Source of the DNA: Ephydatia muelleri
Lineage: Eukaryota > Porifera > Demospongiae > Spongillida > Spongillidae
DNA: 64,000 bases
Assembly: GCA_013339895.1 (NCBI GenBank)
Contig: JABACO010000014.1
Span: 7,813,556 to 7,877,555, forward strand
Reading direction: 5' to 3'
In this document: positions 34,337 to 44,736 of the stretch, one piece after another
How the letters are laid out: each line of letters starts with the position of its first letter
Numbering within the stretch: position 1 is the first letter of the stretch
Program-made: the position numbers and the translations under genes
Notes under the pieces: generated by a model
What the model was told of the DNA's origin: nothing
Databases searched by the model: none
The model's input: the letters and a program-made list of their open reading frames with translations, nothing else

Positions 34337-37300
34337 ATGAGTGAATCCGAAGAAGTAAAAAAGAAGAAGCGCATTCGCGCCGGTCACAGGGCTTCAGCCA
34401 CGCGAATCAGCACTCAAGCGAAAGAGAATTTGGAATCCACTGAATTTAACCCAGCACAGATGAAGCAGCATGTTCAGTTCCTGAAGGATAAGTTACGTGT
34501 GATAAGTCAACTTGACGCGGAAATCGTGGATTTACTACAGACCGAAGAAGAAACTACGCGCGAGATAGAGCAATCTGACACCTTCAAGGAAGGAATCGAA
34601 CTAGCTATGATCAACTTTGAGTCCGCAGTGGCGGAGACATCTCGTACGCCAACAAGAAACCGATCCAGAGCTAACAGCGACGCTGCAAGCGAAGAACAAG
34701 AGATAAGGACGGATATTGTGAACGAAGTGAGCAGACCTAACTCGGCTGCATCTCAATCGACGACAACCGAACCAGCTACTACGATTTCACAACACGAAAA
34801 CGGGAAAATGACCCAAGCGTGCAAAGTGAAGCTCCCGAAGTTAGTACTGAAGAAATTTGACGGAGGCATCACCAATTGGTCATCGTTTTGGGATTCCTTC
34901 GAGTCATCCATACATCAGAATCCAGATTTGACTGAAATTGACAAATTCATCTATCTAAAATCACTCCTTGAATCATCAGCTGCAGAAGTTATCAGCGGAT
35001 TGACTTTGTCTTCAAGCAACTACACAGAAGCTTTATCCCTGCTAAAGAAGAGATTCGGCAACAAGCAGCACCAGATTAGCAAGCACATGGACGCTCTCAT
35101 GAACTTAGAACTAGTCGTCACCTCTCGCAATCTGAAGGCCCTTAGACAACTGTACGACAAGGTCGAGTCACACATTCGCTGTCTAAGGTCTCTTGGTGTG
35201 GAGTCAGAGTCATATGGTACGCTGCTGAGCTCCGTGTTGATGAAGAGAATCCCACACGATATTTGTTTAGTAGTGAGCAGAACAGTAACCACAGATGATT
35301 GGAAGTTAGACAAATTGTTGGCAGCTGTTGGTAGTGAAATTGAAGCTAGGGAAAAGGCAGCTCAGGAAGAGGCAGAAACTTTACAGAAACCTACAAAGAA
35401 TCCACCCACTACTGCAGCACTGCTCAGTACGCCAGCCCCAGCATGTTGTTACTGTGGGGAATCACACCAGTCTTCCTCGTGCAGAACTGTACCCGACATA
35501 GATCAGAGAAGGCAATGTCTGTTAAAGATGGGAAGATGTTTTGTGTGTCTCAGGAGAGGGCACAAAGGGATTGACTGCCGATCCTCATTGAAATGTTCAA
35601 TCTGCCAAGGAAGACATCACTTGAGTATCTGCCCACGACCTAGACAGGCGAACAACTCACAACCGGGTACTTCTCCATCTGTACCAGCAAGTCAAAATTC
35701 ATCACGAACTGTTCAAGCTCCTGCAGTTAATGGACGATCGTCAACGATGTCCATGTATGTCAGCACCAAGACTCCAATACTGCTGCAAACTGCACGTGTG
35801 AAGGTGAATGCTCCAAATCGAGAATCCCCAGTCATTGACACTAGAATTGTATTCGATAGTGGAAGTCAAAGATCGTACATTTCCAACAAGATCTGTGAGG
35901 CACTTGGGCTCAAGGTGGAACGCAAAGAGAGGCTAGTGGTGAAGACCTTTGGAGCAGAAGAAGGACGATCTCAAGAATGTGGTGTGGTTCGACTCAGTGT
36001 CAAGACAAAGGCAGGATCCAATGTCGTTCTGACACTACTTGCTGTATCTACAATTTGCGAGCCACTCGTAGGCCAGCCATTGACCTTTGCAACTAACCAC
36101 TACTCATACCTATCAGGACTAGACATGGCAGATTCAAGCGACCAAAACGACCATCTAGAGGTGGGAATCCTAATCGGAGCTGACAATTACTGGTCCTTGA
36201 TGACTGGAAGGATTCGGAAGGGAAGAACCGGACCTACTGCAGTGGAAACGGACTTTGGCTGGGTGCTCTCTGGGCCAGTGAAGGGATTGTCTACAGAAAC
36301 AACTTCAGTGAACCTTCTTTCATGCCACGTACTGAATGTGGGAATGTTGTCTCCTCACTCTGACACCAAGATGGAACAGATATTGCATAGTTTTTGGGAC
36401 CTAGAAACACTTGGTATAAAATCTCAAGAAGGATCGGTGTACGACAACTTCATGCGTACCATATCATATGAGGATGGAAGATACTGTGTAAGCCTACCTT
36501 GGAAGGATCCTAATCCTCTACTGCCGGATAACTTCAACCTCTGTCAAGCAAGATTGTTTGGTTTGATAAGAAGACTAAAGCAAAGCCCACACATTCTTCT
36601 GGAGTATGACCGAATCATTCGTGAACAAATTGCACAAGGGATTGTTGAAGTTATGGGTGATGCGGCACGAAGTTCTACTGGAAGGCTGCATTACCTCCCG
36701 CATCACGGCGTCATTCGGGAGGACAAATCGACTACCAAACTGAGAATAGTCTTTGATGCGTCAGCACGTAGCGAAGGTCCTTCACTTAACGATTGTCTCT
36801 ATACTGGACCTTCCTTTGGCCAAAACATTGCAGAGATCTTACTCAGGTTTCGTCTGTTTCCAGTGGCCTTGGTAGCAGACATCGAAAAGGCTTTCTTAAT
36901 GGTTTCTGTTGTGAAGGAAGACAGGGATGCACTAAGGTTCCTCTGGTTGGATGACATCAGTAGTGATTGCCCCAGTGTTCAAGTGCTACGGTTCACTAGG
37001 ATCGTATTTGGTGTTTCAGCAAGCCCATTCTTACTTAATGCTACGATCAAGCGGCACATTGAGGGATATCGGTCTGAAGACAGTGGTTTTGTGGAGAAAT
37101 TCCAACGGTCCATATATGTAGACGATGTCACATTTGGAGCAGAAAGTGCGGAGAAGGCGTTCAAGTTGTACCAGCAGTCTAAGCTTTGGTTAGCCAAAGG
37201 TGGATTTAATCTTCGAAAATTTGTCACAAACTGTCCAGAACTGCAGTCAAGGATCAATTGGGCAGAGAATCACACTCTCGACCAATCAGATGGCACAGAC

Positions 37301-37510
37301 CCAGCAAGAGTCACCAGTGAGGATATGTCATATGTGAAAAACACATTAGGTGACAACCTGAACAACCTGGAGGGTTTGAAGGTCCTAGGAGTACGTTGGA
37401 ACCCGGAATCCGATTTGTTGTTGTTCGACATCCAGCACATTACAGAACTAGCCACGAAGCTTCAACCCACCAAGCGAAATGTCATTGGTCTTGCTGCACG
37501 ATTTTTTTGA
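34337..37510 (+). CDS. BEL/Pao Gag-Pol, first part (Gag, protease, RT)
   Basis: 1057 codons from ATG 34,337. Residues about 165-310 match the DUF1759 Gag domain (LPKLVLKKFDG, WSSFWDSFES). Three zinc knuckles follow at about 368, 400 and 419 (the middle one C-x2-C-x4-H-x4-C). A retropepsin-like site DSGS is at about 506 (DUF1758). The reverse transcriptase has LRIVFDASA at about 801 and YVDD at about 926. The frame then enters the RNase H-proximal (Peptidase_A17/Pao) region and stops after ARFF at a run of seven T. The family normally has one continuous Gag-Pol frame; here the downstream part continues in another frame. Confidence 0.9.
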   Translation: MSESEEVKKKKRIRAGHRASATRISTQAKENLESTEFNPAQMKQHVQFLKDKLRVISQLDAEIVDLLQTEEETTREIEQSDTFKEGIELAMINFESAVAETSRTPTRNRSRANSDAASEEQEIRTDIVNEVSRPNSAASQSTTTEPATTISQHENGKMTQACKVKLPKLVLKKFDGGITNWSSFWDSFESSIHQNPDLTEIDKFIYLKSLLESSAAEVISGLTLSSSNYTEALSLLKKRFGNKQHQISKHMDALMNLELVVTSRNLKALRQLYDKVESHIRCLRSLGVESESYGTLLSSVLMKRIPHDICLVVSRTVTTDDWKLDKLLAAVGSEIEAREKAAQEEAETLQKPTKNPPTTAALLSTPAPACCYCGESHQSSSCRTVPDIDQRRQCLLKMGRCFVCLRRGHKGIDCRSSLKCSICQGRHHLSICPRPRQANNSQPGTSPSVPASQNSSRTVQAPAVNGRSSTMSMYVSTKTPILLQTARVKVNAPNRESPVIDTRIVFDSGSQRSYISNKICEALGLKVERKERLVVKTFGAEEGRSQECGVVRLSVKTKAGSNVVLTLLAVSTICEPLVGQPLTFATNHYSYLSGLDMADSSDQNDHLEVGILIGADNYWSLMTGRIRKGRTGPTAVETDFGWVLSGPVKGLSTETTSVNLLSCHVLNVGMLSPHSDTKMEQILHSFWDLETLGIKSQEGSVYDNFMRTISYEDGRYCVSLPWKDPNPLLPDNFNLCQARLFGLIRRLKQSPHILLEYDRIIREQIAQGIVEVMGDAARSSTGRLHYLPHHGVIREDKSTTKLRIVFDASARSEGPSLNDCLYTGPSFGQNIAEILLRFRLFPVALVADIEKAFLMVSVVKEDRDALRFLWLDDISSDCPSVQVLRFTRIVFGVSASPFLLNATIKRHIEGYRSEDSGFVEKFQRSIYVDDVTFGAESAEKAFKLYQQSKLWLAKGGFNLRKFVTNCPELQSRINWAENHTLDQSDGTDPARVTSEDMSYVKNTLGDNLNNLEGLKVLGVRWNPESDLLLFDIQHITELATKLQPTKRNVIGLAARFF

Positions 37511-39914
37511 CCCATTGGGAGTTATTTCACCTGTAACTGTCCAATTCAAGCTACTTTTCCAGAATATTTGTGTGAAGAATGTGTCTTGGGACGAGCCTTT
37601 GTCGTGTGAATTATTGGAAAGATGGGAGAAATTGCTTGATGGACTGAAGCAAGTTCACTCCATTACTATACCTCGGTGCTACTTCTCCAATTGGACGTCA
37701 TGCAGTCTTCGGGGTTTCTGCGACGCCTCACAGCATGCATATGCGGCAGTGGTTTACCTCCTGATAGAAACTGATGGCAGCTGTTACTCCAAGTTGGTTG
37801 TAGCCAAGACACGGGTTTGCCCGCTGCAGAAGCACAGTATACCCAGGCTTGAGTTGTTAGGAGCACTTCTACTGTCCAGGCTACTTTCATGGGCTCATTC
37901 TGCACTTAGAGTGGAACTGAGGCTTGAACCTTCAATCTGTTACACTGATTCGATTGTGGTCTTGTACTGGATCAAGAGAGTGGACAAGGAATGGAAGCAG
38001 TTTGTTGAGAACCGAGTTACAGAAATTCGACGACTTGCTCCAGCTGCATGGTGGCAGCATTGCCCAGGGGCAGACAATCCAGCCGACATGCCATCAAGGG
38101 GCATGGATCCACTACAATTAGTGAACAACCCACTCTGGTTTAATGGACCAAGATGGCTATGTGAATCCTCCTCAGAAGGGCTCTCTGACTCTTGTATAGC
38201 TGAACATGTGCCTGAAGGTTGTGCTACTGAGTTGAAGGTCAAGGACAGTCGTCGGTGTCAAGAATCACACTCGATGTTGGTCAGTGATCACAAGGACCCG
38301 ATGATCAGATGTGAAAATTTTAGCAGTCTGAAACGTTTGTTGAAGGTCACAGCCATTGTGTATAAGTTCATCCAGGTACTGAAGATGAGAAGGCGTGGTA
38401 CAGAGGCAAGTGTGAGGTTGGAAGCTAAGGATATAATTGATGCAGAGCTTTATTGGATACGGATTGCACAAGAAATGTTGCTCCAAGATGAGAAGTTCAC
38501 CATGTGGAAGACACAGCTAGGCCTTTACTTGGATGATTTAGGGCTGTGGAGATGTAAGGGAAGACTTAGCAATGCAGAGCTCCCAATGGATGCCAAACAC
38601 CCGATACTTCTGCCAAGTAAACACCACATTACGATTCTTGTAGCCCAAGACTGCCACAAACACGTGATGCATGGCGGCATCAAAGAAACACTGGCCGAAC
38701 TTAGAGGACGATTCTGGATCATCAAAGGGAGGAGTTTTTTAAGGAATTTGCTGCATCAGTGCACAATCTGTGCCAGAATCAATGCAAGACCGTATGATGC
38801 GTGTGAATCTCCACCATTGCCACAGTTCCGTGTAAGGGAATACCCACCATTTAACTGTGTTGGTGTCGACTACGCTGGTCCCTTGTACGTCAAGTCAGGT
38901 GAAAAGGTGTGGATCTCGCTATTTTCGTGTTGTGTGACACGAGCCATACATCTAGAGGTGGTGCCAGACATGTCTACCGAATCTTTCATCAGATGCTTCA
39001 AGCGTTTTGCAGCACGAAGAGGTACCCCATCGATAGTTGTTTCGGACAATAGCAAGACATTTAGATCCGCCCACAAGGAATTAGCCCAGATCCAAACACA
39101 TCCTGTTGTGGAGAACTTCTTCACAGAGCAACGGATAGAATGGCGCTTCAACTTGGAGAAGGCTCCTTGGTGGGGTGGATTCTTTGAGAGGATGGTTGGC
39201 TCAGTCAAGAGATGCTTGAAAAAGGTCATAGGTCATGCAAGGTTAACATTTGATGAACTATTGACTGTTATTGTGGAGGTGGAAGGAACGCTCAACTCCA
39301 GACCACTTACATATCTCTCAGCGGATGATTTTGATGAACCACTCACTCCAGCGCACCTACTCACAGGCCGTCGACTCCATGGATTACCTGACACACACGT
39401 ATCATCAGAATTAGACTTGGACTTTGTTACGTCAAGTACTCATTCTGCCGTCACTTCACGAATGAAACATCTTCAACTCATTCTGCAACACTTCTGGAAA
39501 CGTTGGAAGACCGAGTATCTCATTGACTTAAGGGAAACCCATCGATTCTCCACCAACAAGGACAAAGGGTATGGCAAGATTGCTCTTGGAGATATTGTCC
39601 TGGTGCATGATGACAATCATCCCAGAACGTTTTGGAGATTGGGAAGGGTAGAGCAACTCATCCAGGGCAGTGATGGTCATGTCAGAGGAGCAGTGGTTCG
39701 CGTGTCATCCAAGACTGGTTCCACTACATTGAGGCGACCATTGCAGCGATTGTACCCACTTGAAATCAAGCACCCAGATGCTGAGACCCCAGTGACTCCC
39801 GACAAGCAGCAAGGCACTACTAAGAAACTTCCCAGGAGGGCAGCAGCGGAAATAGCCAAGCTGAAATTAACCGCTCTGGCAAATCAGTCTGATGAATCTG
39901 AACTTGATTATTGA
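37479..39914 (+). CDS. BEL/Pao Pol, second part (RNase H, integrase)
   Basis: Continuation of Pol in a different frame, overlapping the first part; its first codons are frame artefacts and true homology begins at about DPLGVISPV (37,510). RNase H-like CDAS is at about residue 80 and TDS at about 155. Integrase: an HH...CTIC zinc-binding region at about 382-430, then catalytic Asp (GVDYAG, about 463), Asp (VSDNS, about 521) and Glu (FFERMVG, about 568), i.e. DDE complete. The C-terminal GDIVLVHDD...RTFWRLGRV block matches the DUF5641 tail. It ends at TGA 39,912-39,914, 27 bp before the 3' LTR. Confidence 0.9.
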   Translation: MSLVLLHDFFDPLGVISPVTVQFKLLFQNICVKNVSWDEPLSCELLERWEKLLDGLKQVHSITIPRCYFSNWTSCSLRGFCDASQHAYAAVVYLLIETDGSCYSKLVVAKTRVCPLQKHSIPRLELLGALLLSRLLSWAHSALRVELRLEPSICYTDSIVVLYWIKRVDKEWKQFVENRVTEIRRLAPAAWWQHCPGADNPADMPSRGMDPLQLVNNPLWFNGPRWLCESSSEGLSDSCIAEHVPEGCATELKVKDSRRCQESHSMLVSDHKDPMIRCENFSSLKRLLKVTAIVYKFIQVLKMRRRGTEASVRLEAKDIIDAELYWIRIAQEMLLQDEKFTMWKTQLGLYLDDLGLWRCKGRLSNAELPMDAKHPILLPSKHHITILVAQDCHKHVMHGGIKETLAELRGRFWIIKGRSFLRNLLHQCTICARINARPYDACESPPLPQFRVREYPPFNCVGVDYAGPLYVKSGEKVWISLFSCCVTRAIHLEVVPDMSTESFIRCFKRFAARRGTPSIVVSDNSKTFRSAHKELAQIQTHPVVENFFTEQRIEWRFNLEKAPWWGGFFERMVGSVKRCLKKVIGHARLTFDELLTVIVEVEGTLNSRPLTYLSADDFDEPLTPAHLLTGRRLHGLPDTHVSSELDLDFVTSSTHSAVTSRMKHLQLILQHFWKRWKTEYLIDLRETHRFSTNKDKGYGKIALGDIVLVHDDNHPRTFWRLGRVEQLIQGSDGHVRGAVVRVSSKTGSTTLRRPLQRLYPLEIKHPDAETPVTPDKQQGTTKKLPRRAAAEIAKLKLTALANQSDESELDY

Positions 39915-39941
39915 CTAGTTCAGACTAGTCAATGGTGGCAG

Positions 39942-40101
39942 TGTAGAAAACGGAATATTAATTGCGTAATTATTCATTCATTGTGCGCACGTGATTGTAG
40001 TAAAAAAAATAAAAATTTGTGAACAGGAACGTGCGAGCTAGCTAGCGTTTGTATCCTCTCGGATCGCTCACGATCGCCATCATTGATTGAGTTTCTTTAC
40101 A
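39942..40101 (+). repeat. 3' LTR
   Basis: 160 bp, TG...CA, near-identical to the 5' LTR. It is preceded by AATGGTGGCAG, the probable purine-rich plus-strand priming site. Confidence 0.95.
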
Positions 40102-40106
40102 GGAAT
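40102..40106. repeat. Target-site duplication GGAAT, right
   Basis: Second copy of the 5-bp duplication. The sequence after it continues the host locus as in 56,768 onwards. Confidence 0.95.
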
Positions 40107-40315
40107 AGAAATATATCCAAAATGAAAAGTTAAGAATACGTGTAGACCAGTATCATCTTTATGGGCATTTAGAATCTCATACAGTGCACATTTGTACGGT
40201 ATTGCATACCTCAAACATGTACATTATTTGATTATTATGCTTGCAAATTTATCTTTATGGGATACATTTATCTTTGGTACAGATAATAACTATGAGGTTG
40301 AAAGTAAGAAAGAGA

Positions 40316-40632
40316 AGAAGGAGGGGGAGAGCAGGGCAAGGGGGAGGAGGGAGGGGAGGAGTAGGGGAGGAGAGGAGGGGGAGGAGGAGGGGAGGAAGGG
40401 AGGATACGGGGAGGAGGGGGAGGAGGAGGACGGGGAGGAGGGGAGCGGAGGAGGAGGAGGGAGGAGGAGGGGAGGAGAAGTAGAGGGTCGAGGAGAGAGG
40501 GGAGGAGAAGGAAGAGGAAGAGGAGGAAGTGAGAGGGGGGAGGATAAGAGAGGGGAGAAGGAAGAGAGGGGGAGGAGAGAGGGGAGAGGAGAGAGGGGAG
40601 ATGAGAGGGGATAGGAGGAGAGAGAGGGGAGG
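40316..40632. repeat. Polypurine GA tract, copy 1
   Basis: GGGAGGAGG-rich run preceded by ACTATGAGGTTGAAAGTAAG. This is the same flank, inverted, as at the right end of the CT tract at 22.1-23.0 kb. Corresponds to 56,981-57,360. Confidence 0.9.
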
Positions 40633-40836
40633 AGGGTGTGTGGTGTGGTGTTGTGTGTGTGTGTGTGTTGTGGTGTGTGTGTGTGTGTGGTGTGTGTGTT
40701 GTGTGTTGTTGTGTGTGTGTGTGTGTGTGGTGTGTGTTGTTGTATGCATGTATGTGTGTGTGCATGTGTTGTGTGTGTTGTGACTGTTGTGGCGTGGGCG
40801 TGTTTGTGGTGCAAAGATACAGTAGGTAGGTGTGTG
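40633..40836. repeat. GT tract at contig end (likely error-rich)
   Basis: Irregular GT with extra bases (GTTGTGG, ACTGTTGTGG) where the second copy reads cleanly GTGTGTG and ACTGTGTGTGG. Ends at the N gap. The Cys/Val frames here are artefacts. Confidence 0.85.
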
Positions 40837-41836
40837 NNNNNNNNNNNNNNNNNNNNNNNNNNNNNNNNNNNNNNNNNNNNNNNNNNNNNNNNNNNNNNNN
40901 NNNNNNNNNNNNNNNNNNNNNNNNNNNNNNNNNNNNNNNNNNNNNNNNNNNNNNNNNNNNNNNNNNNNNNNNNNNNNNNNNNNNNNNNNNNNNNNNNNNN
41001 NNNNNNNNNNNNNNNNNNNNNNNNNNNNNNNNNNNNNNNNNNNNNNNNNNNNNNNNNNNNNNNNNNNNNNNNNNNNNNNNNNNNNNNNNNNNNNNNNNNN
41101 NNNNNNNNNNNNNNNNNNNNNNNNNNNNNNNNNNNNNNNNNNNNNNNNNNNNNNNNNNNNNNNNNNNNNNNNNNNNNNNNNNNNNNNNNNNNNNNNNNNN
41201 NNNNNNNNNNNNNNNNNNNNNNNNNNNNNNNNNNNNNNNNNNNNNNNNNNNNNNNNNNNNNNNNNNNNNNNNNNNNNNNNNNNNNNNNNNNNNNNNNNNN
41301 NNNNNNNNNNNNNNNNNNNNNNNNNNNNNNNNNNNNNNNNNNNNNNNNNNNNNNNNNNNNNNNNNNNNNNNNNNNNNNNNNNNNNNNNNNNNNNNNNNNN
41401 NNNNNNNNNNNNNNNNNNNNNNNNNNNNNNNNNNNNNNNNNNNNNNNNNNNNNNNNNNNNNNNNNNNNNNNNNNNNNNNNNNNNNNNNNNNNNNNNNNNN
41501 NNNNNNNNNNNNNNNNNNNNNNNNNNNNNNNNNNNNNNNNNNNNNNNNNNNNNNNNNNNNNNNNNNNNNNNNNNNNNNNNNNNNNNNNNNNNNNNNNNNN
41601 NNNNNNNNNNNNNNNNNNNNNNNNNNNNNNNNNNNNNNNNNNNNNNNNNNNNNNNNNNNNNNNNNNNNNNNNNNNNNNNNNNNNNNNNNNNNNNNNNNNN
41701 NNNNNNNNNNNNNNNNNNNNNNNNNNNNNNNNNNNNNNNNNNNNNNNNNNNNNNNNNNNNNNNNNNNNNNNNNNNNNNNNNNNNNNNNNNNNNNNNNNNN
41801 NNNNNNNNNNNNNNNNNNNNNNNNNNNNNNNNNNNN
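40837..41836. other. Assembly gap, exactly 1000 N
   Basis: A round-number run of N, i.e. a placeholder of unknown size between two contigs. Several long frames made only of X cross it and are meaningless. Confidence 0.99.
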
Positions 41837-42395
41837 GGTATGGAGGGCCTGACTGCGCACAAACAGACCTGTATACCCAACTTTTAACAAGTACTGAATA
41901 GTGCCCGAGTAATTGACTAACAAGAAGATACAATACAGATTACTTTGTTCAAAAAAAATGCTTTCAGAAACTACCCAGAACCATATCACTTACAATGGAG
42001 AGAATGATAAGTACAGTAAGTGGTGTTTACCAAACCTTGCAATTCTTCTGACCCTTGTAAATACGCATTGCGCCTACTGCATGCATACCACACAAATACA
42101 GCTTGTCTGGGTGTATTGCATGTGTTGGTGAATACCAACACCATTATTCATGTGAAACAACATTTGATGCAACAAATATAATAACAATTTCTTCACTAGT
42201 ACAAAAGCATCTGATATGTGGTATGAATGTGCATGTGCTACATGTACATACACAAACTGGAAATCATGATACTCTAAAGAATTACGACAGTTTGTCCAAT
42301 TTATAAAGTCATTTTCTTCAACAAAAACAATTACTGGATTGCAAAGTGTCGCCATGACATGATCAGCATACAGTCGTACAATTGCAGCTCATGCC

Positions 42396-44323
42396 TTAAC
42401 AGTTTACTGCTATTCTGGTAATTTTGAAACGGAGAGAGCCATTTTTAAAAAATCTTTTTTCACGCAATAATTCTTGTAAGGGAAAATAATTTAGTTCTCC
42501 AACTCCATCATTTTGACTGTGTTTTGGCCTCCCAACAACTGACTCCTCATAGTCATTATGGAATTCAATTGTTGTCTCATAATGAAGGTTTTTACCAGAA
42601 TCTTGATCCACCATCTGAACAGTAACATCTCCATAAAATGGAAACTTTAAACTATTGTCAAAAGGACCCTTCATTAAGATTACTATCACACATAGTTGAG
42701 TCCCTAGGCATTGTCCATACCCATAAGCAGCTACCCTTAGACATAATTTATATCCATTAAAGTGTGAATAAAATGGCGCGCTATACCACGACTTGCGTGA
42801 ATTATAGTATTTCATGAAATTTTCCAGAATGAACTCAGGGAAAGGCCTAAATGATGAAGACATTATTCTCTTCAATGTGCAGTTCTGCGCTTCCAACTTC
42901 ATTGTCCACATGCGGATTAGACTAACATTATGAGACAGTGCAGACAAGTATACTGCACCATTACCAGTATATTGAGTGAGCATCTCCATTACGCAACAGT
43001 CACACTCATCTACGGTGTGAGGAAAGTGGGCTATGTGTTCCAATAGCGTCTCATGTTGTACATGCAGGAATCCGGTCCAAAGCTTACATGTGGAGGGAAT
43101 GGATTTAACTTGCACATGATAGTCAACTTTCACCACAATATTGCAAACTCTAAACAAAAAACTTTACCATCTTTCAAATAATCATTCTCTTTTCTCAGTG
43201 TATCAATAGCAATAAATTCTTGTACAATGTGGGTGTTTCCATCTGAATTGCCATGAAAGAGAAATTTTCTTTCATAACTAGAGCTGGCTATATTATGATT
43301 GTACAACTGAACAGTGACCTCCCCACAAAATGGACTGGAAAGACATTCATCAAACTCTCCTTGCATCATCATAACACCAACATAGATGTGGCCATTCAAA
43401 GAGCCATTGCACACATCATGGTAAACCTTTAGACGCATTTTATGTCCACCAATTTTTGAGTAAAAGGGAGCACTGTACAAGGGTTTCGTATTGTTGCAAA
43501 ATTCATTGAAGTTATCATCTGTATTTCTGGAGGGGGAACATAAATCTGATCATGTGCCAGTGCAGACGATATTAAACGATCATAACAACTGAGAAGTAAG
43601 TTCATTTGTAGTAGGACTTTATCCTTATGCAATGCCAAAATATTCAGATGGGACTTGATGCCACATTTAATATGTTCTGGCATGTCCAGACGTTTGCATC
43701 TGTACTCACATCCTGCAAAACTATATTCACAGCCGATGACTTCTTGAGGACAGCTCTTGAGGTGATCCTCCATGTGCTGACGTTTTATTTTCATCTCTGT
43801 TGCACACTCATTTGGACATGGTATCACTTGAATAGCACAATTAGGCTGGTGGGTCATTATTTCCCGATATGTGGAGGTGTCATTGCAATAAGCACATCTG
43901 AATGGTCGCTCTGGGCAATGGTTGTTGGCATGCACTGTCAGTCTCCCTATTCTCACCACTTTGCCACATCTAGCTGGGCAAGAAATGTGGAGATAATTAC
44001 ATTCCTTCAATAGGTGTTGTTTTAATTTGCTCATTGCATCCGACCATAAACACCCTCTGGCCTTGAATCGACAATATACCTTTAAAGCTTGCACTTGGTT
44101 TCTCCTAAACTGATTAGGTACTGGACAAGGTCCTGGTTTTTTACATACTGGGCATGTATCTATGCACTGAAAAGCTTCATCATTAGGTAGATGTACGTAA
44201 TGACCACATGATGTCAGGTAAGGTTCAGTAAGGGCATCCTCGTACCTGGGATCTTGAACTCATCTGGAAGTGGCTCCACAAAATCATATTTCGTTTCAAC
44301 CTCAAGGTTATCTTTTATATATT
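42396..44323 (-). pseudogene. TRAF-like gene, copy 2, with three frame breaks
   Basis: Same exon as 19,808-21,738, with the acceptor at 44,324-44,325 and stop at 42,396. Relative to copy 1 it has lost one A in a run near 43,155, two bases near 43,516 (ATCATCTG for ATCAATCTG) and one G near 44,245 (CCTCGTACC for CCTCGGTACC). I saw no substitutions. These break it into separate frames. All three are small deletions of the kind made by unpolished long reads, so the gene may be intact in the organism. Domain content is as in copy 1. Confidence 0.8.
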
Positions 44324-44736
44324 CTGCACCAAAACAATATATCACATAAAGCTACATAATAATCAGATAAATATTATATGTGTTTCAGGTATGTAATACC
44401 AATCAAATGTGTACTGTATGAGATGCCAAACAGATTCAAATGCCCATATAGACGATACTGGTCTACATGTACATCGTAACTGCTCATTTTGATAACATGC
44501 GGCCTGAATACATAAATACTATTATACTATCAAGAGTTTGTTAGAAACTTCCATATAGGATTTCACTCGGATCATGATCCATTTCTAATGAGCCTCGTGA
44601 TGACCGTGATCATTTAGCTAGTTGCATAATCGAACAAGAAGACAAAATGAGCAGTTTTGTCGTTTTATATCACAAAACTGTGCAGTTGTGGGGTATAAAA
44701 AGGGTACTGCAAGACCTCATTCCCAGTCCTAGAATC

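Larger units (their letters stand above)
34141..40101 (+). mobile_element. BEL/Pao LTR retrotransposon, 5,961 bp
   Basis: Bounded by a 5-bp GGAAT duplication and two LTRs (159 and 160 bp) that differ by one substitution and one A-run length. It contains a tRNA-Tyr-type primer binding site, a Gag-Pol reading frame with the BEL/Pao domain order (Gag DUF1759, zinc knuckles, DUF1758 protease, RT, RNase H, integrase, C-terminal DUF5641-like) and no envelope-like frame. A single frame break near 37,500 is the only coding defect seen. LTR near-identity means recent insertion. Confidence 0.95.
19247..40836. repeat. Duplicated block, copy 1 (left contig)
   Basis: Collinear with 41,837-57,529 from the first base after the N gap (GGTATGGAGGGCCTGACTGC) to the last bases before it (AGTAGGTAGGTGTGTG). 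The only large difference is the BEL/Pao element at 34,141-40,101. Other differences are small indels, tract-length changes and scattered substitutions in the right half. Probably an overlap or haplotype duplicate of the assembly rather than a true tandem duplication. Confidence 0.9.

Noticed and set aside
39915..39941. Envelope gene of the Pao element
   Set aside because: Only 27 bp separate the end of Pol from the 3' LTR; no envelope-like frame exists, so it is not of the env-bearing type.
40255..41989. Frames of 340-573 codons
   Set aside because: They consist mostly of N-derived X residues across the assembly gap.
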